A DNA stretch of 64,000 nucleotides from Sphingobacterium mizutaii (GCF_900187125.1 NZ_LT906468.1:1860001-1924000), one strand, 5' to 3'; positions 38,296 to 49,016 are shown, numbered from the stretch's first letter. The notes: generated from the sequence alone by a model not told the origin. Translations and numbers: made by a program.

Positions 38296-38951
38296 GAATA
38301 GTAAATGTTGTTGATAAAATAAGTCATATGGGGGCAAATTATTTTTAATTTCAAATGGAGGTTTTATGGGGGATTTTGCCTTATTTTTGATTTCCATGAA
38401 TCTTTAAGAGTCCAGTGTCGTTTGAGAAATAACATAATATTTATTGAGGGGCCTTCGGTTGACTACCTAGCTGATAGTTGATTGATATTTTACGCATTCT
38501 TATAGTTTTGTTGAAATGCTAAAAATCATCACTCCATTTTTCTGGTACTATGTAGTAACTTTAAAGTGCTTGATCTTACTCTATCTAAATTTTATAAATT
38601 ACCAGAAACCATTGAAATGGGAAAAGGTCAAACTGACTTTTTTTTAAAGCGGTTCATATTTAACCTAACCCTAGAATAAGAATATTGAACGCTTATTGAA
38701 ATAAAAGATAAGTCAAATTTTTATTTAGAGTTTCAATTTGGGCTACAGTTTGTTAAATCATAAATATTTATTAAAATGAAATATAGACTAATAACTTTTA
38801 ATAAACGCTGATGCATGGAATTAGTAGAAATCAAAATTATTATCGATCACAGATAGCGGGAAATTAACGCTAAAAAATCATCCCCATTCTTTCGTTATAT
38901 ATAGTAACGTCCAATCTTCTGTAATGAAAACCAACCATTAATCAAAGCGAA
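38296..38951. other. Intergenic, no gene seen
   Basis: About 650 bases of AT-rich sequence with no open frame of note, hairpin or promoter that I can support. Confidence 0.35.
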
Positions 38952-38955
38952 ATGA

Positions 38956-39549
38956 ATGATTATATGGGTTCTTGGGATCCAATTTGAACAATTCATTAAG
39001 TTTTCTTATTCCAATCCTATAATTTTCAATAATATTGATTTAATATTATTTAATTTGCAGCAAGAAATTAATGAAAAACATATGACCTTAGATGAAAGAT
39101 TGAAAATTTTTAACGAATATTTTCATTATAAAGAACGTCCTGAACTATACGAGTTTGAAATCTCACCGGAGAAAATTGCTTATAGAAATGAAGCTTTGCG
39201 AAGTGGGGATAGAAATTTGTATTTAAAATATCTAACAGAAAAATATGCTGATAAATTAGAGAAAGAAATGGAGAGGTATGATCTTGCAGCACAAAACCTT
39301 GTCAAAGTTGATAGGGATTCAGCAAATGAATTATTTAATAGTTTTCAGGTCAACATGCTCAAATCTGACATCAGTTTTCTGGACAATGATGCAATTTATA
39401 CGATGTATAAGGTTAGTCCAGAAAGTATAGAATTATTATTGGAAGGTTATCGAGAGGATCTTATTGATGTTTTCGTTCCAATTAATGAGGTTTTCCAAAA
39501 TGGAAGAAAAGAAATTTATCTGGACAAAACCGGAATTTACGCCAATTGA
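38956..39549 (+). CDS. Hypothetical protein
   Basis: 197 aa from the ATG at 38956, or 155 aa from the ATG at 39082 (MTLDERLKIFNEYF), which begins the better-composed part; the extra N-terminus is hydrophobic and may be non-coding. Highly charged and helical (KYLTEKYADKLEKEMERYDL), no membrane segment after residue 43, no recognised family. It stands alone between a receiver gene and the AsmA-like gene. Confidence 0.6.
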   Translation: MIIWVLGIQFEQFIKFSYSNPIIFNNIDLILFNLQQEINEKHMTLDERLKIFNEYFHYKERPELYEFEISPEKIAYRNEALRSGDRNLYLKYLTEKYADKLEKEMERYDLAAQNLVKVDRDSANELFNSFQVNMLKSDISFLDNDAIYTMYKVSPESIELLLEGYREDLIDVFVPINEVFQNGRKEIYLDKTGIYAN

Positions 39550-39943
39550 TAAGTTGCTGTTTGATTTCTAGTAACAGGGAGCTTTTGCATTAGGAGAATG
39601 TTTTAATTCCTAATCCCCTTGCCTTTTTTGAAGACACTTAACATTTTATTCTATCCTTGGAAACATAATTAGTACCTCCCAGGCTCTTTAATTGAGTCTG
39701 GGTTTTTTGAATTAGGGTCGCTATCCAATAGATCCGGAATTGTTCAACCTCCGACATTTTCCGCATTTTCTAGGCGCTCCATAGTTTTACCAAGGAGGTT
39801 GCTGCTGATGAATATAACGATGAAAATTTTCAACCGTCTAATCATGGATTATTATTTTGATTGAACTGTACCAATTCTGTAAAAACAGGCACCTCTCAAC
39901 TTGCAACACAAACAAAATCCTCATTTAGCTTGTTATTTATCTG

Positions 39944-41626
39944 ATGAGGAACAAAAAAAAAGTGCAAATTTGGAAAATCAGCATCGTTATTCTATCGACT
40001 CTGGTTTTATTGTTGTTGGTCGGATCATATTTTGTTTCTCATAAGTTAAAACCTTTGCTAGGTAAAAGGTTGGAGGATACTATCGCCGAATATTCGAAAG
40101 GTCTTTACAGCATAAAATATAGCGATCTGGATCTAAACATTGCTGGTGGTAATTTGTCTTTGAAGGATGTAAGGCTTGTCCACGACAGTATTATTTACAA
40201 GAATCTGGACATCTCCAAGAAAGCTCCAAACACCAGATTTCAAGGAAGAACAAATAGTTTGAGAGTAAGCGGCTTGAATCTTTGGGATATTTTTGTAAAG
40301 AAGAGAATCCAAATAAGTTCTATTGAGCTGGATTCATTAAAGTGTAAAGCTATTTTAAGGAGTCGTTCGTACAACATGGATAAATCAGAGAAAAATCTTT
40401 ATGATAGGATAAAAAATCGTTTTAAGTCCATTGCTCTAGATGAATTCCGGGTGAATTCCATTGATTTGGAGTTTGTGAATCTAAATAATGAAAAGAGCAA
40501 TTCAATTACTGTCAATGGGGCAAATCTGACTGTGACGAAATTTTTGCTTGATGAACAATCTCTCAAAGACAGCATGCGTATTTTATATGCAAAGGACATT
40601 GCAATTCATATTCCAGAATTCACTACCGATTTGAAGAGAGCTCCCTATAAATTTAGAATAGAAGATTTCAGGTTTAGTTCTCAGGACGGAATGATGAATA
40701 TTGGTAATTTAGCGCTTCAGCCTACTTTAAATTTGGAGAATTTTGCCAAGCAGGATAAACTCAATAAGCCAAGGATCGATATGAAAATCGATTCTATCCA
40801 TATTTCTGGTGTAAATAGCCAAAAGCTTTTGTTGGGAAAGATTTTTGAGGCTGACAGTATGCATGTTAAAGGGGGCCTATTTGAACTAGCAAAAGATAAA
40901 AGATACCAAAAGGAAAATGTCTCTAAAATTGGTCAATCTCCTGCTCAGCAATTACTTGAGGTCGGTGTTCCCATTTCCATTAAGGGTGTCAAGGTTAGCC
41001 ACATTGATCTGAGTTATGCGCAAATTAGTGACAAATATTTCAGAGAGGGGAAAATTGATTTCAAGAATATCAGCGGGACATTTCAGAATGTTAGTAATGT
41101 AGGATCTGTCCTACGTAAAAATAGAAATATGAATGCCGATTTGCAAGGAAGTGTTTATGGTCAAGGTCAGCTGAAAGTCCAATTTTCCTTTGACATGCTA
41201 AGCGATATCGGTAATTATTCTTATGCAGGCAAATTATCTGCCATGAAGGTTTCAGGGTATAACAGAATCTTAGAACCACTTCTCAACATTCGTTTGACGG
41301 AAGGCAATTTAAAAGCAATTACCTTTGACATGGAAGGAAATGACACCAAGAATTGGGGGGAATTCATTTTTGAATATGACCATCTGAAAGTTGAATTACT
41401 TAAGGATCCAGGTAAGGGTAGAGGTAAAAAAGGGATCTTATCATTTATTGCCAATAAATTCTTTATCAACGACAGTAACCCTGATGCAAATGGTAAACTC
41501 CATGTAGCTCAGGTGGATTATGATCGAAATCCAAATCATCCCTTTTTCAAGGTGGTTTGGAAAAGCCTATTGCAAGGGATAATTGAATGTACTGGGACAG
41601 ATTCCAAATACTTTCCTGGTATTTAA
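39944..41626 (+). CDS. AsmA-like inner-membrane-anchored protein
   Basis: 560 aa: short basic N-terminus, one membrane helix at about 10-30, then a long periplasmic beta-rich region. Opening motifs fit AsmA/DUF748 proteins (YSIKYSDLDLNIAGGNLSLK and DVRLV, later SIDLEFVNL, and repeats of IDSIHISGVN, IKGVKVSHIDLSYAQIS). Such proteins form bridge-like structures in lipid transport between membranes; that role is inferred. It ends with NPNHPFFKVVWKSLLQGI, an amphipathic tail that could touch the outer membrane. Single gene. Confidence 0.8.
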   Translation: MRNKKKVQIWKISIVILSTLVLLLLVGSYFVSHKLKPLLGKRLEDTIAEYSKGLYSIKYSDLDLNIAGGNLSLKDVRLVHDSIIYKNLDISKKAPNTRFQGRTNSLRVSGLNLWDIFVKKRIQISSIELDSLKCKAILRSRSYNMDKSEKNLYDRIKNRFKSIALDEFRVNSIDLEFVNLNNEKSNSITVNGANLTVTKFLLDEQSLKDSMRILYAKDIAIHIPEFTTDLKRAPYKFRIEDFRFSSQDGMMNIGNLALQPTLNLENFAKQDKLNKPRIDMKIDSIHISGVNSQKLLLGKIFEADSMHVKGGLFELAKDKRYQKENVSKIGQSPAQQLLEVGVPISIKGVKVSHIDLSYAQISDKYFREGKIDFKNISGTFQNVSNVGSVLRKNRNMNADLQGSVYGQGQLKVQFSFDMLSDIGNYSYAGKLSAMKVSGYNRILEPLLNIRLTEGNLKAITFDMEGNDTKNWGEFIFEYDHLKVELLKDPGKGRGKKGILSFIANKFFINDSNPDANGKLHVAQVDYDRNPNHPFFKVVWKSLLQGIIECTGTDSKYFPGI

Positions 41627-41903
41627 TATAAGTAACATATCTAAAAAAGAAGCCCCCTTGTATGGTCTTAATTCAAGCTCATTTCTTAAAATTGGTCAAA
41701 TGGAGGAATTGAACCAACTACTTTTTTAGGATTTCAGCATTTAGCTTACTTATGACCCTCGTGCGAATCACAAAGGATTTTCATTAACAGTCTTCAGAAA
41801 ATCTTTAGATAATAAATATTAACAACGTTGTGTTTACACGAATCTTACCGTTATTTGAATTAGAAAGTTTTTCCGCTAGAATTAAACATATATTTTGAAA
41901 ACC

Positions 41904-43274
41904 ATGAAAACCTATTTTGTCTTCATTATATCAACTTTATCGATACTACCTTCCATCTTCGCTCAAGAAATTAAATGGAATGGACCTTCCGTTGATTTCT
42001 CACATGGTAAATTAGTAGTAGATTCTAGCCGGAGATTTTTGGCCTTTGAAGATGGGGACCATTTTCCCTATTTTGGTGATACTGCATGGGAATTATTTCA
42101 TCGACTTGATAAGAAAAGTACGGAAACGTATTTAGAAAATCGGCGACAGAAAGGATTTACGGTAATTCAAGCGGTAATTCTTGCGGAATTAGATGGATTG
42201 GTTGTTCCAAATAGTGAGGGGAATGTACCTCTTTTAGGAAGAGATCCTAGTCACCCCAACGAGAATTATTTTAAACATATTGATTGGGTTGTGGAACGTG
42301 CATGTGAAAAGGGGCTTTTTATTGGTCTGCTACCAACTTGGGGTGATAAGGTTGATAAAAAATGGGGGATAGGTCCAGAAATATTCACTGAAAAAAATGC
42401 CTTTGAATATGGGGAATTTTTGGGCCAGAGATACAAAAGTCACCCTAACATTATATGGATAATGGGAGGTGATAGGTCTGGAGGCGGGAAAAACTTTGAT
42501 ATTTGGTGCTCCATGGCGGAAGGTATTAAATCGATGGATAACGAACATTTAATGACCTATCACCCAATAGGTGAACGAAGTTCTGCTGAATGGTTTCATA
42601 ATGAGGATTGGTTGGATTTTAATATGGTTCAGACTGGCCATGCCAAACGCACATCAGAAATTTATAGGCGTATCTTAGTGCCTGATTATCATCGCGTACC
42701 TGTAAAACCTATCATGGATGCAGAACCTCGGTATGAAAATCATCCTGTTAACTGGAACCCTAATGAATTAGGTTGGTTCGATGATGTGGATGTGAGGCAG
42801 TCGCTATACTGGTCAATATTTTCTGGTGGGTTTGGTTATACATACGGATGCCATTCGATCTGGCAAATGCGTGATGAGTCCAATGAACCCGTTGGTTTTG
42901 CAAGAAGTTTTTGGACTGACGATTTAGATCTAGAAGGGGCTTGGGATATCATCCATGCACGTAATCTCCTAGGTTCGAGAAAAGCTAACCAAATGAAACC
43001 GTTTCCAGAATTGATTCTGAATACTGATGGAGCAGATACTGATTGGACAGTTGCTTCAACGGGAAATGATTTCGCTATGGTTTATCTACCCAATGGTACG
43101 GATGTGATCTTGAATTTACCCGTACTTGATCGAATTGAGATTGAGACTGTCTGGTATAACCCACGCAATGGTAATTGGCTGACTAAAAAGAAGTTGAAAG
43201 GAAATGACATTGCCAAATTCTCTGCTCCTTCAAGAGGACGTGGAAATGATTGGATTCTGGTGCTCGACTTTTAA
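41904..43274 (+). CDS. Secreted DUF4038 / GH140-like glycoside hydrolase
   Basis: 456 aa from the ATG at 41904 (a TTG nine bases earlier is rejected). Signal peptide ends near FAQ at about 21. The (beta/alpha)8 domain spans about 35-360: FPYFGDTAWELFHRLDKKST is the hallmark of DUF4038; Asp190 in IMGGDRS and Glu274 in MDAEPRYENHP are the likely catalytic acids. The C-terminal about 85 residues form the putative collagen-binding-like beta domain (VWYNPRNGNW). GH140 members include apiosidases acting on pectin RG-II; the substrate here is not proven. It is not next to a SusC/D pair. Confidence 0.88.
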   Translation: MKTYFVFIISTLSILPSIFAQEIKWNGPSVDFSHGKLVVDSSRRFLAFEDGDHFPYFGDTAWELFHRLDKKSTETYLENRRQKGFTVIQAVILAELDGLVVPNSEGNVPLLGRDPSHPNENYFKHIDWVVERACEKGLFIGLLPTWGDKVDKKWGIGPEIFTEKNAFEYGEFLGQRYKSHPNIIWIMGGDRSGGGKNFDIWCSMAEGIKSMDNEHLMTYHPIGERSSAEWFHNEDWLDFNMVQTGHAKRTSEIYRRILVPDYHRVPVKPIMDAEPRYENHPVNWNPNELGWFDDVDVRQSLYWSIFSGGFGYTYGCHSIWQMRDESNEPVGFARSFWTDDLDLEGAWDIIHARNLLGSRKANQMKPFPELILNTDGADTDWTVASTGNDFAMVYLPNGTDVILNLPVLDRIEIETVWYNPRNGNWLTKKKLKGNDIAKFSAPSRGRGNDWILVLDF

Positions 43275-44293
43275 CCTATAGATCGGCTTATAGTAGATTT
43301 AATCTTTAGGTCGTTCCAGAGGTTTATTTCTTAGAGGAAATAGGGATTATTAAGTATTTTGATAATCTTATATAATATCAGTCATTGATAAGCAGTTATT
43401 TTCACTTTAGTCTAACATTGGATACGTGTTGAACAATTTATTATGTTTTGCAAGCAGAAATATACCCAAACGAATTTCTTATTCAGGAGGTTATAGCAAA
43501 TTGATAATTAACACATCCTATTAATTAGGGTAATTTGCGAAACTAATGTAAAATTTATCCAATAATCTATTGACATTTGATTTCTTAACCTCAAAAAAAC
43601 CTGATAGGAAATATCCCATCAGGTTTCTTGATTTTCCTTTAAATGGTTGTATAGAGGATTTATCATAATTTACTAAAAAACGTTGAAAATTGCAATTAAA
43701 GATTTGATTTAGATAAAAATTATATCTTCATTGTCGCGAATTAAAATTATCATTTTAGTCAATTAAAAGGAGCGTCAATAGGTTGTGGTCTTAGTGGTTT
43801 TTAAAGATAGAATCTCAAATCATCAATTATAATATGAATGTTGGCGTCCTTCGGCCAAGCAGCCCAAGCAAAATTCTTTTTTCAGCCAAGTTCAGTATGG
43901 GGCAATTTAAGTTAGCCTTGGAGTAGAGCATTTTTGAGGAGTCCATAGCTAGGTGTGCTCGGCATGTACTATCGCATGATTCTACCTAACTAAGAATATA
44001 TGTGTTTTTTCTTTGTGAATAAGCTGGACATTTGTGAAAGTGTAATGCAGGGAGAAAGATGAATTTTATTAATTTTCTTTATTAAAGGCCAATAAACACA
44101 TATAGTTTGGAACTAGAAATCAAGAATTTTTTCATGACCATTTGAATATGGATAAAGTTAGGGGAGAAGAAAGCCTACATGACCTAAGTGCAATAAAAAG
44201 CTCAGCAATAAAATCACTGAGCCACCTGAGATTAAAAACCTATGAGAGGTTTGCATATTGCAAAGGTTAAGTTAAGGATAATAATTAAAAAAA
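43275..44293. other. Gene-free region with terminator 43597-43626
   Basis: Terminator-like hairpin AAACCTGAT/ATCAGGTTT (9 bp plus inner GG/CC), seven A on the left, TTTCTTGATTTTCC on the right. Its right flank (TTGATTTTCCTTTAAATGG and TTGTA) recurs after the hairpin at 47648, so the two are copies. A small hairpin near 44198-44226 (AGCTCAG/CTGAGCC arms) also lies here. No gene. Confidence 0.5.
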
Positions 44294-44765
44294 CCAATAA
44301 CGAAAAAGTTATTGGGTAGCCTTATTTGATCAAATGTAAAAAATTGAACTTGTCAAATATAACAAAATTACCCAATGAACGTCCCTTTCCATTGGGTAAG
44401 ATTGATAATAAAATGTATTTATGATTATACAATAAAGCTAGGAGAAATAATTTGAATAAAAAGCCCAAAAGCAAAAGCAGTTGGGCACAAACCGATCTAT
44501 TGTAGAATTAATACTTAAAGATAACAAATAAAAATAAAATTCAATAGCGGGAAATGCTATTGGGTAAAAATCTAATTTTACTATCTGTGATATTATGAGA
44601 TAATCTGTAACCTGTTTTTTTTCTTGAAAAAAATCTTGGTGAAACAAAAAACCAGCGGTGATCCCTCCACTGTGAAGATTGGGTGCTGACTTTTATGAGT
44701 TACTTAAAATTACTAATTAACTTATAAATAAAACAATGCCCAATAGCGGGGGACGCCATTGGGCA
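44294..44765. repeat. Cluster of CCCAATGG-family hairpins (six members)
   Basis: Members: 44294-44315 (CCAATAAC), 44368-44399 (TTACCCAATG, 10 bp), 44463-44486 (GCCCAA), 44542-44562 (CAATAGC), 44653-44672 (CAGCGG, one mismatch), 44737-44765 (TGCCCAATAGCG, one mismatch). Spacing is about 75-110 bp. Two units share flanks after the stem: GGGCACAAACC plus TATTGTAGAATTAA at 44483-44511 and 44761-44787. An A-run precedes most stems. No gene lies between. Confidence 0.75.
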
Positions 44766-45375
44766 CAAACCAATTATTGTAGAATTAAGGAGCTTAAAGG
44801 TACCAATTATATATATCCCATGCAATAACGTTTGTTCTAGTCAGGATTGTAAATAAACCGATATGTAATATAATAATTAGGCTTGATAAAGAGATTTTAA
44901 TAATTCGGCTTTGCAGAAGTTGAATATTACGTAAGAATGGTCCGTATAGGTAATTATTCAGCTGGTTGAAATATAATAATAGACTAAAAGAAAGTAAATA
45001 CCGATTGTCCAATCTGGAAAATAAAAAAGACAGTCTGTTTAAATCTAATTAACCTTTATCTAAATTAAAATGTGATGAATGGCATATAGAAATGTGAATT
45101 AATATTTGGACGAATACTTTGTTGTCATTATCGAATAGTATATAGAATACGAATTTTTCTCTTTCATTCCTTCTTGAAATTTTCGACGGAAATATTAAGA
45201 ACAAAATGATAGAAGAGATTTGGAGTAAATAGAATTAAAAATAAAAAGTTACCGGAAATAATCATCCAATGAAAAAAACAACCGTATCCACGGCATTGAG
45301 CTTTTAGAATATAGTAGAGGGGTCTGTTGTAAGATTAAAAATAAAAGGATCCCTGATCAGATGTACACATAAAAA

Positions 45376-45577
45376 TCCCAATGGATTCATCCAATTCATT
45401 GGGAATGATTATCAACAAGCTATTTTTTGGAAGACAATTTAAGAGAAGCAAAAACAATAGAGATCAAAGAGTCCAATAATATATATTGTACATTGTGGAG
45501 GCTTCTGGACAAAACCTTAATAGAGATCAAATTAGGCAATGAAACTAAAAAAGCCCATTGAAATTTTCCCAATGGGC
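45376..45577. repeat. CCCAATGG-family hairpins (two members)
   Basis: 45376-45404 (TCCCAATG/CATTGGGA) and 45553-45577 (GCCCATTG/CAATGGGC). In the second, the stem bases are swapped relative to the consensus yet pairing is kept. The rest of 44766-46315 holds no supported gene; a 67-codon frame at 45916-46119 has no support. Confidence 0.7.
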
Positions 45578-46315
45578 CAAACTAAAAAACATACTACATT
45601 TTATGATACATTAAAAGTGCATAAATTATGGAATAAATTTAAAACCAGAACATTCCGGCGGAAGATCTGGACCTAATTTATTTTAATATTCGCTTTTTAA
45701 AGCATTTTTATAAATGTATCAAATAATATGGGAAATAAATCACGGTAATGTGAATGTTGCAAATAGAAAAATCTCAACAATTGAGGTCCATTGGGTGAAT
45801 TATTCAGAAATTGACCTTGAAAAGAAAAAATAATAGAGATCCATGAAATTTTAGGAAAGGAATTTCGAAGGTAAAATTGAAATAAACTGATAGAATCCAA
45901 ACGGAGCAGTTATTTATGGACGCTTTGGAAAGACCCGAAACTAACAGACGGTATACACACCTTCTATGCAATGTGACGAGGTTAATTTCTAAATTTTTAT
46001 CAATTTTTACCGAGTTCTGTCCATTTGTCGACAGGTTTTATAAATTACAAGAAAATTGGTCACAAATTATGAGGATTAACATAGGATTTGATTTTAATGT
46101 CCATTGGGAAATTCCTTGAATGTCATTTTTTGGCTTTTAGTCGTTATGATTATTGTTAAATCCAATATTTCTTTTCTCACGTATTTCATCTTCGAGTGAA
46201 AATTTTTCTTTAAAATTTAGGGGATACTTATTATGGATTTAATCTTACAATTAAGCAAATATTAAGCGCGTAATTATCGTTTTTATTATTTAAAATTGAA
46301 TTAAATTTCATCCAA

Positions 46316-46540
46316 ATGTTTGTCAATGGAACAAAAAAAGATAAAATAGAATTCCTTACAGAATTCTACGAGAAGAGATATGCAGAAAGAAATTTCAGGT
46401 TCAGGTCAAATGAAATAAATAGCATTTTGGATCCTAATGTTCTTGAAAATATGATCATTGAAATTTCACGGCATACAGAATTCCGAGCAATGAAATTTCG
46501 TGATAAGGAAGGCGTTTATTTTGTTATCTGTAAATTATAA
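46316..46540 (+). CDS. Conserved 74-aa protein, copy 2
   Basis: Paralog of the protein at 30587-30811 (about 70 percent identical by my count, ungapped). Differences are mostly conservative (K/R, D/E, Y/H), as expected for selection on the protein. The ATG is preceded by an AT-rich leader unlike that of copy 1 except for composition. It is followed at about 160 bp by a short ORF related to the broken ORF behind copy 1. Function unknown; soluble small protein. Confidence 0.8.
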   Translation: MFVNGTKKDKIEFLTEFYEKRYAERNFRFRSNEINSILDPNVLENMIIEISRHTEFRAMKFRDKEGVYFVICKL

Positions 46541-46701
46541 AGTTAGCAAATGTGGGAAAATCCTTCCTGAACAATTTTTCCAAATTACTGAATGAATTAG
46601 AATGACGTTTGTTTCCATATCCATTTAAACTTAATAAATTGTGGTAAAGTGGAGTCACCACCATTAGCCTTGAAAATAATTATTGTTTTTTCTAGCTTCT
46701 G

Positions 46702-46782
46702 TTGAAAAAATTTAATTCTTATGAGGACATGGAAAGGGAAGTTTTAACTTTTGTCTTTGATCAAGAGAGCCTATGTCGATAA
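46702..46782 (+). pseudogene. ORF fragment downstream of 74-aa gene copy 2
   Basis: A 26-codon frame from a TTG at 46702 reads LKKFNSYEDMEREVLTFVFD and stops at 46780. It resembles FEEFDSFTPEGKEVLTL behind copy 1 (shared F-S and EVLT), in the same relative place. No ATG and no hydrophobic C-terminus remain, so it appears decayed. Confidence 0.4.
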
Positions 46783-46830
46783 CTATTTTGGACAAGTAGT
46801 GAAAAAATATTAATTTGGTGGCATATTAGG

Positions 46831-47028
46831 ATGAAACAAAACCTCATTTTTGCTGCCTTTGCACTATTACTCTTTCTACTGATTTCCATTGGACTAAATG
46901 TATTTTTGATAAAAAAAACAGATCAATTGAGAAAGGAAATTGATATGAGAGACTCTCTGATGGATCAAGCATTTGAAAAATCAAAAATAATATTAGAAAA
47001 CCTTAATAATACCAATCCAATATATTGA
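46831..47028 (+). CDS. Small membrane-anchored protein, 65 aa
   Basis: N-terminal membrane helix at about 5-28, then a charged coiled-coil-like tail (TDQLRKEIDMRDSLMDQAFE). Starts at ATG 46831. No family recognised. The clear helix-plus-coil layout supports a real gene, but no homolog or operon partner is visible here. Confidence 0.5.
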   Translation: MKQNLIFAAFALLLFLLISIGLNVFLIKKTDQLRKEIDMRDSLMDQAFEKSKIILENLNNTNPIY

Positions 47029-47647
47029 ACAAGCTGAATACTAGGATAAGTTGTTTTTAAAGGATAATTTCTCTCAGGTAAATATATCTCAAATACAATT
47101 CTGTGATTTTTGAAAACTAATAGGAATAATCACAGGATTCTTATTGTATATGACTTGTGTTTTGGGATATTATGGTTTATTCATAATTAATGATTGTATA
47201 AAATCCTGCAATTCAATTCAAGAAAATTACGAGCGAACATCTATTGGATAACCTATTCCCAAAAAGGTATTGGGAATATTCAAAATTTCAATTTTGAGAT
47301 TAAAAAAACAGGAAAATCGGGAATATTTTATATTGGATACGAAAAAAATCATTTTCAAATTACCCTAAAAAGGAAAGAAAATTAAAACAATCTGAAGAGT
47401 AAGGAATAGAATTATTTGTGCATATCAAAAATACGCTTTCAGCAAATCAATTCAAGAGGTAAATGATGATATTTTAGGAATTTTATTAGGATTACAATTC
47501 AAAACCAATATTTAATAATACAGTGTATTGATCGCGGTCGGATAAGCAAATCCTTGAAAAATACAAAACCATTTATTCCAACATCCGTTTAATATAAGTT
47601 TTAAAATGAAACAGTGGAATCATTTTTGGTAATTTAGATCGGAAAAT
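47029..47647. other. Intergenic; possible unannotated short ORF
   Basis: A 63-codon frame at 47194-47385 with a TTG start has fairly protein-like composition (GIGNIQNFNFEIKKTGKSGI) but no start context or relatives, so it is not called as a gene. Nothing else seen. Confidence 0.3.
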
Positions 47648-47687
47648 AAAAAAACCTAACATGAGGCTAATCCGTTAGGTTTTTTTT
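47648..47687. terminator. Bidirectional terminator, copy of 43597 element
   Basis: AAAAAAACCTAAC/GTTAGGTTTTTTT stem with a 13-nt loop and eight T on the right. The flank TTGATTTTCCTTTAATGG plus TTGTA repeats that of the element at 43597-43626, although the stem sequence differs, so flank and hairpin were duplicated together. The rest of 47688-48419 holds no gene. Confidence 0.7.
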
Positions 47688-48419
47688 GATTTTCCTTTAA
47701 TGGTTGTACAAAGAGAACTTAAATATAAGTAAAAACCCTGAAAATTCAAATCAGGGCTTTTAATATTTGAACAATGTTACTTTATGAACATTTAAATATA
47801 AATAAGTTTTTTCTTATTTTTTTATCAAAGTGAAACTATTATAATATGTGAATATTATTAAGTTTTTGAAATCTGGAATCATCCACGTCCATGATCCATC
47901 AATAACTTTATTCATATTCGAATGTATTAATTGTATTAAAGAAATTTAAAGACTAAAGTTTCTGTACTATGTATGAAAAAAGTTCAAATTTTATTTTGTT
48001 TGGCATACTATTTTCCTTTGATTGATCTTTCTACAATCGCTTATCATTGGTTAAGGTCTAATAGATCAATCATTTGAAGGAGATTGGAAATGAATAGGGA
48101 TTAGGACCATTCTTTGCGTGTCCATCAGGTTTAAAAGAGAAAAGTATTGATTGAAGCGATTTGTAAAATTACCACTGCCACCACGGTCTAAATAGAGTTC
48201 AAAATCGAACTGAAAAGGTTTACTCATAAAATCTAAGCATATGAGCAGGAAAACAAGACCTTGGGTTGAGGAGATGTTTTATATCGTTAAATTTCACATG
48301 TTATTCCTTATGTAAGTAAGAATTCAGTTCAGTGGTAATACTGATGAATTGCGAAATAAACATTATTGAATTCTGTAGCTTGCTAGATCTTGCTAATGAG
48401 GTTATACTTTTTAGAAATT

Positions 48420-49016
48420 TTAATCAAATTTAATCTCAAAGATTATATAATGCTTAATACCAAATTTTGCTCCCCATGAGTTTATATCTTTTCCGTGTTT
48501 ATCCACTTCACAGTACATCTTTTGGCCATTTCTTTCATAGGGTAAAATATATGCAAAAGCAGGGAATGGATCACCTACTTTTATTTTCCAATCCACGCCA
48601 ATGTCACGCATAGAATAATCATCAGACTGAATAGCCTCAAAATACCTTTCATTTCCTTGGCCTTGGAATTTAAAAAATACCTTAAGCCTTCCCTCCATCT
48701 TCTTTCCGGTAACTGAAAAACTGAGACTATCAGAGGCGATCCTCGGATCTCCGGTCTGCTTAGAGTTCACGATCGTATCTATATTTGTGTTAACACCATC
48801 CAAATATGTTTTTGAAATCAAGGAAAAATTTCTTCCCTTTAGCTCCTTCCCAGAGAAAACCACATTATAATGGTCAATATTTTCAAAACGCAAGAGTTCT
48901 CTCAATTCTTTATTCTTTGAACCGTACTCCGTTTTCATAATAATGTTTGAGGTTTCGGATTGGCCCAAAACCACAAAGGGATATAGAATAAATAAATGAA
49001 CTAATAGAAGTTTCAT
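48420..49016 (-). CDS. Secreted hypothetical protein
   Basis: 198 aa from the ATG at 49016 (an upstream in-frame start at 49067 would precede the signal peptide). The signal peptide ends near VVLGQ at about 18. The mature protein is beta-rich and polar with no recognised domain: NYVVF-like and GKELKGRNFSLISKTYLDG strands, ending GIKHYIIFEIKFD. Probably periplasmic or outer-membrane associated. Single gene; the region upstream (49017-49469) is empty. Confidence 0.7.
   Translation of the reverse strand: MKLLLVHLFILYPFVVLGQSETSNIIMKTEYGSKNKELRELLRFENIDHYNVVFSGKELKGRNFSLISKTYLDGVNTNIDTIVNSKQTGDPRIASDSLSFSVTGKKMEGRLKVFFKFQGQGNERYFEAIQSDDYSMRDIGVDWKIKVGDPFPAFAYILPYERNGQKMYCEVDKHGKDINSWGAKFGIKHYIIFEIKFD

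Noticed and set aside
44331..44357. Minus-strand promoter between hairpins (CAAATGTA and CAAA as reversed -7/-33)
   Set aside because: The spacing is only 15 bp instead of about 19-21, so the match is not convincing.
45916..46119. 67-codon plus-strand frame
   Set aside because: No motif, no relative, unlikely composition; lies in a hairpin-bearing gene-free region.
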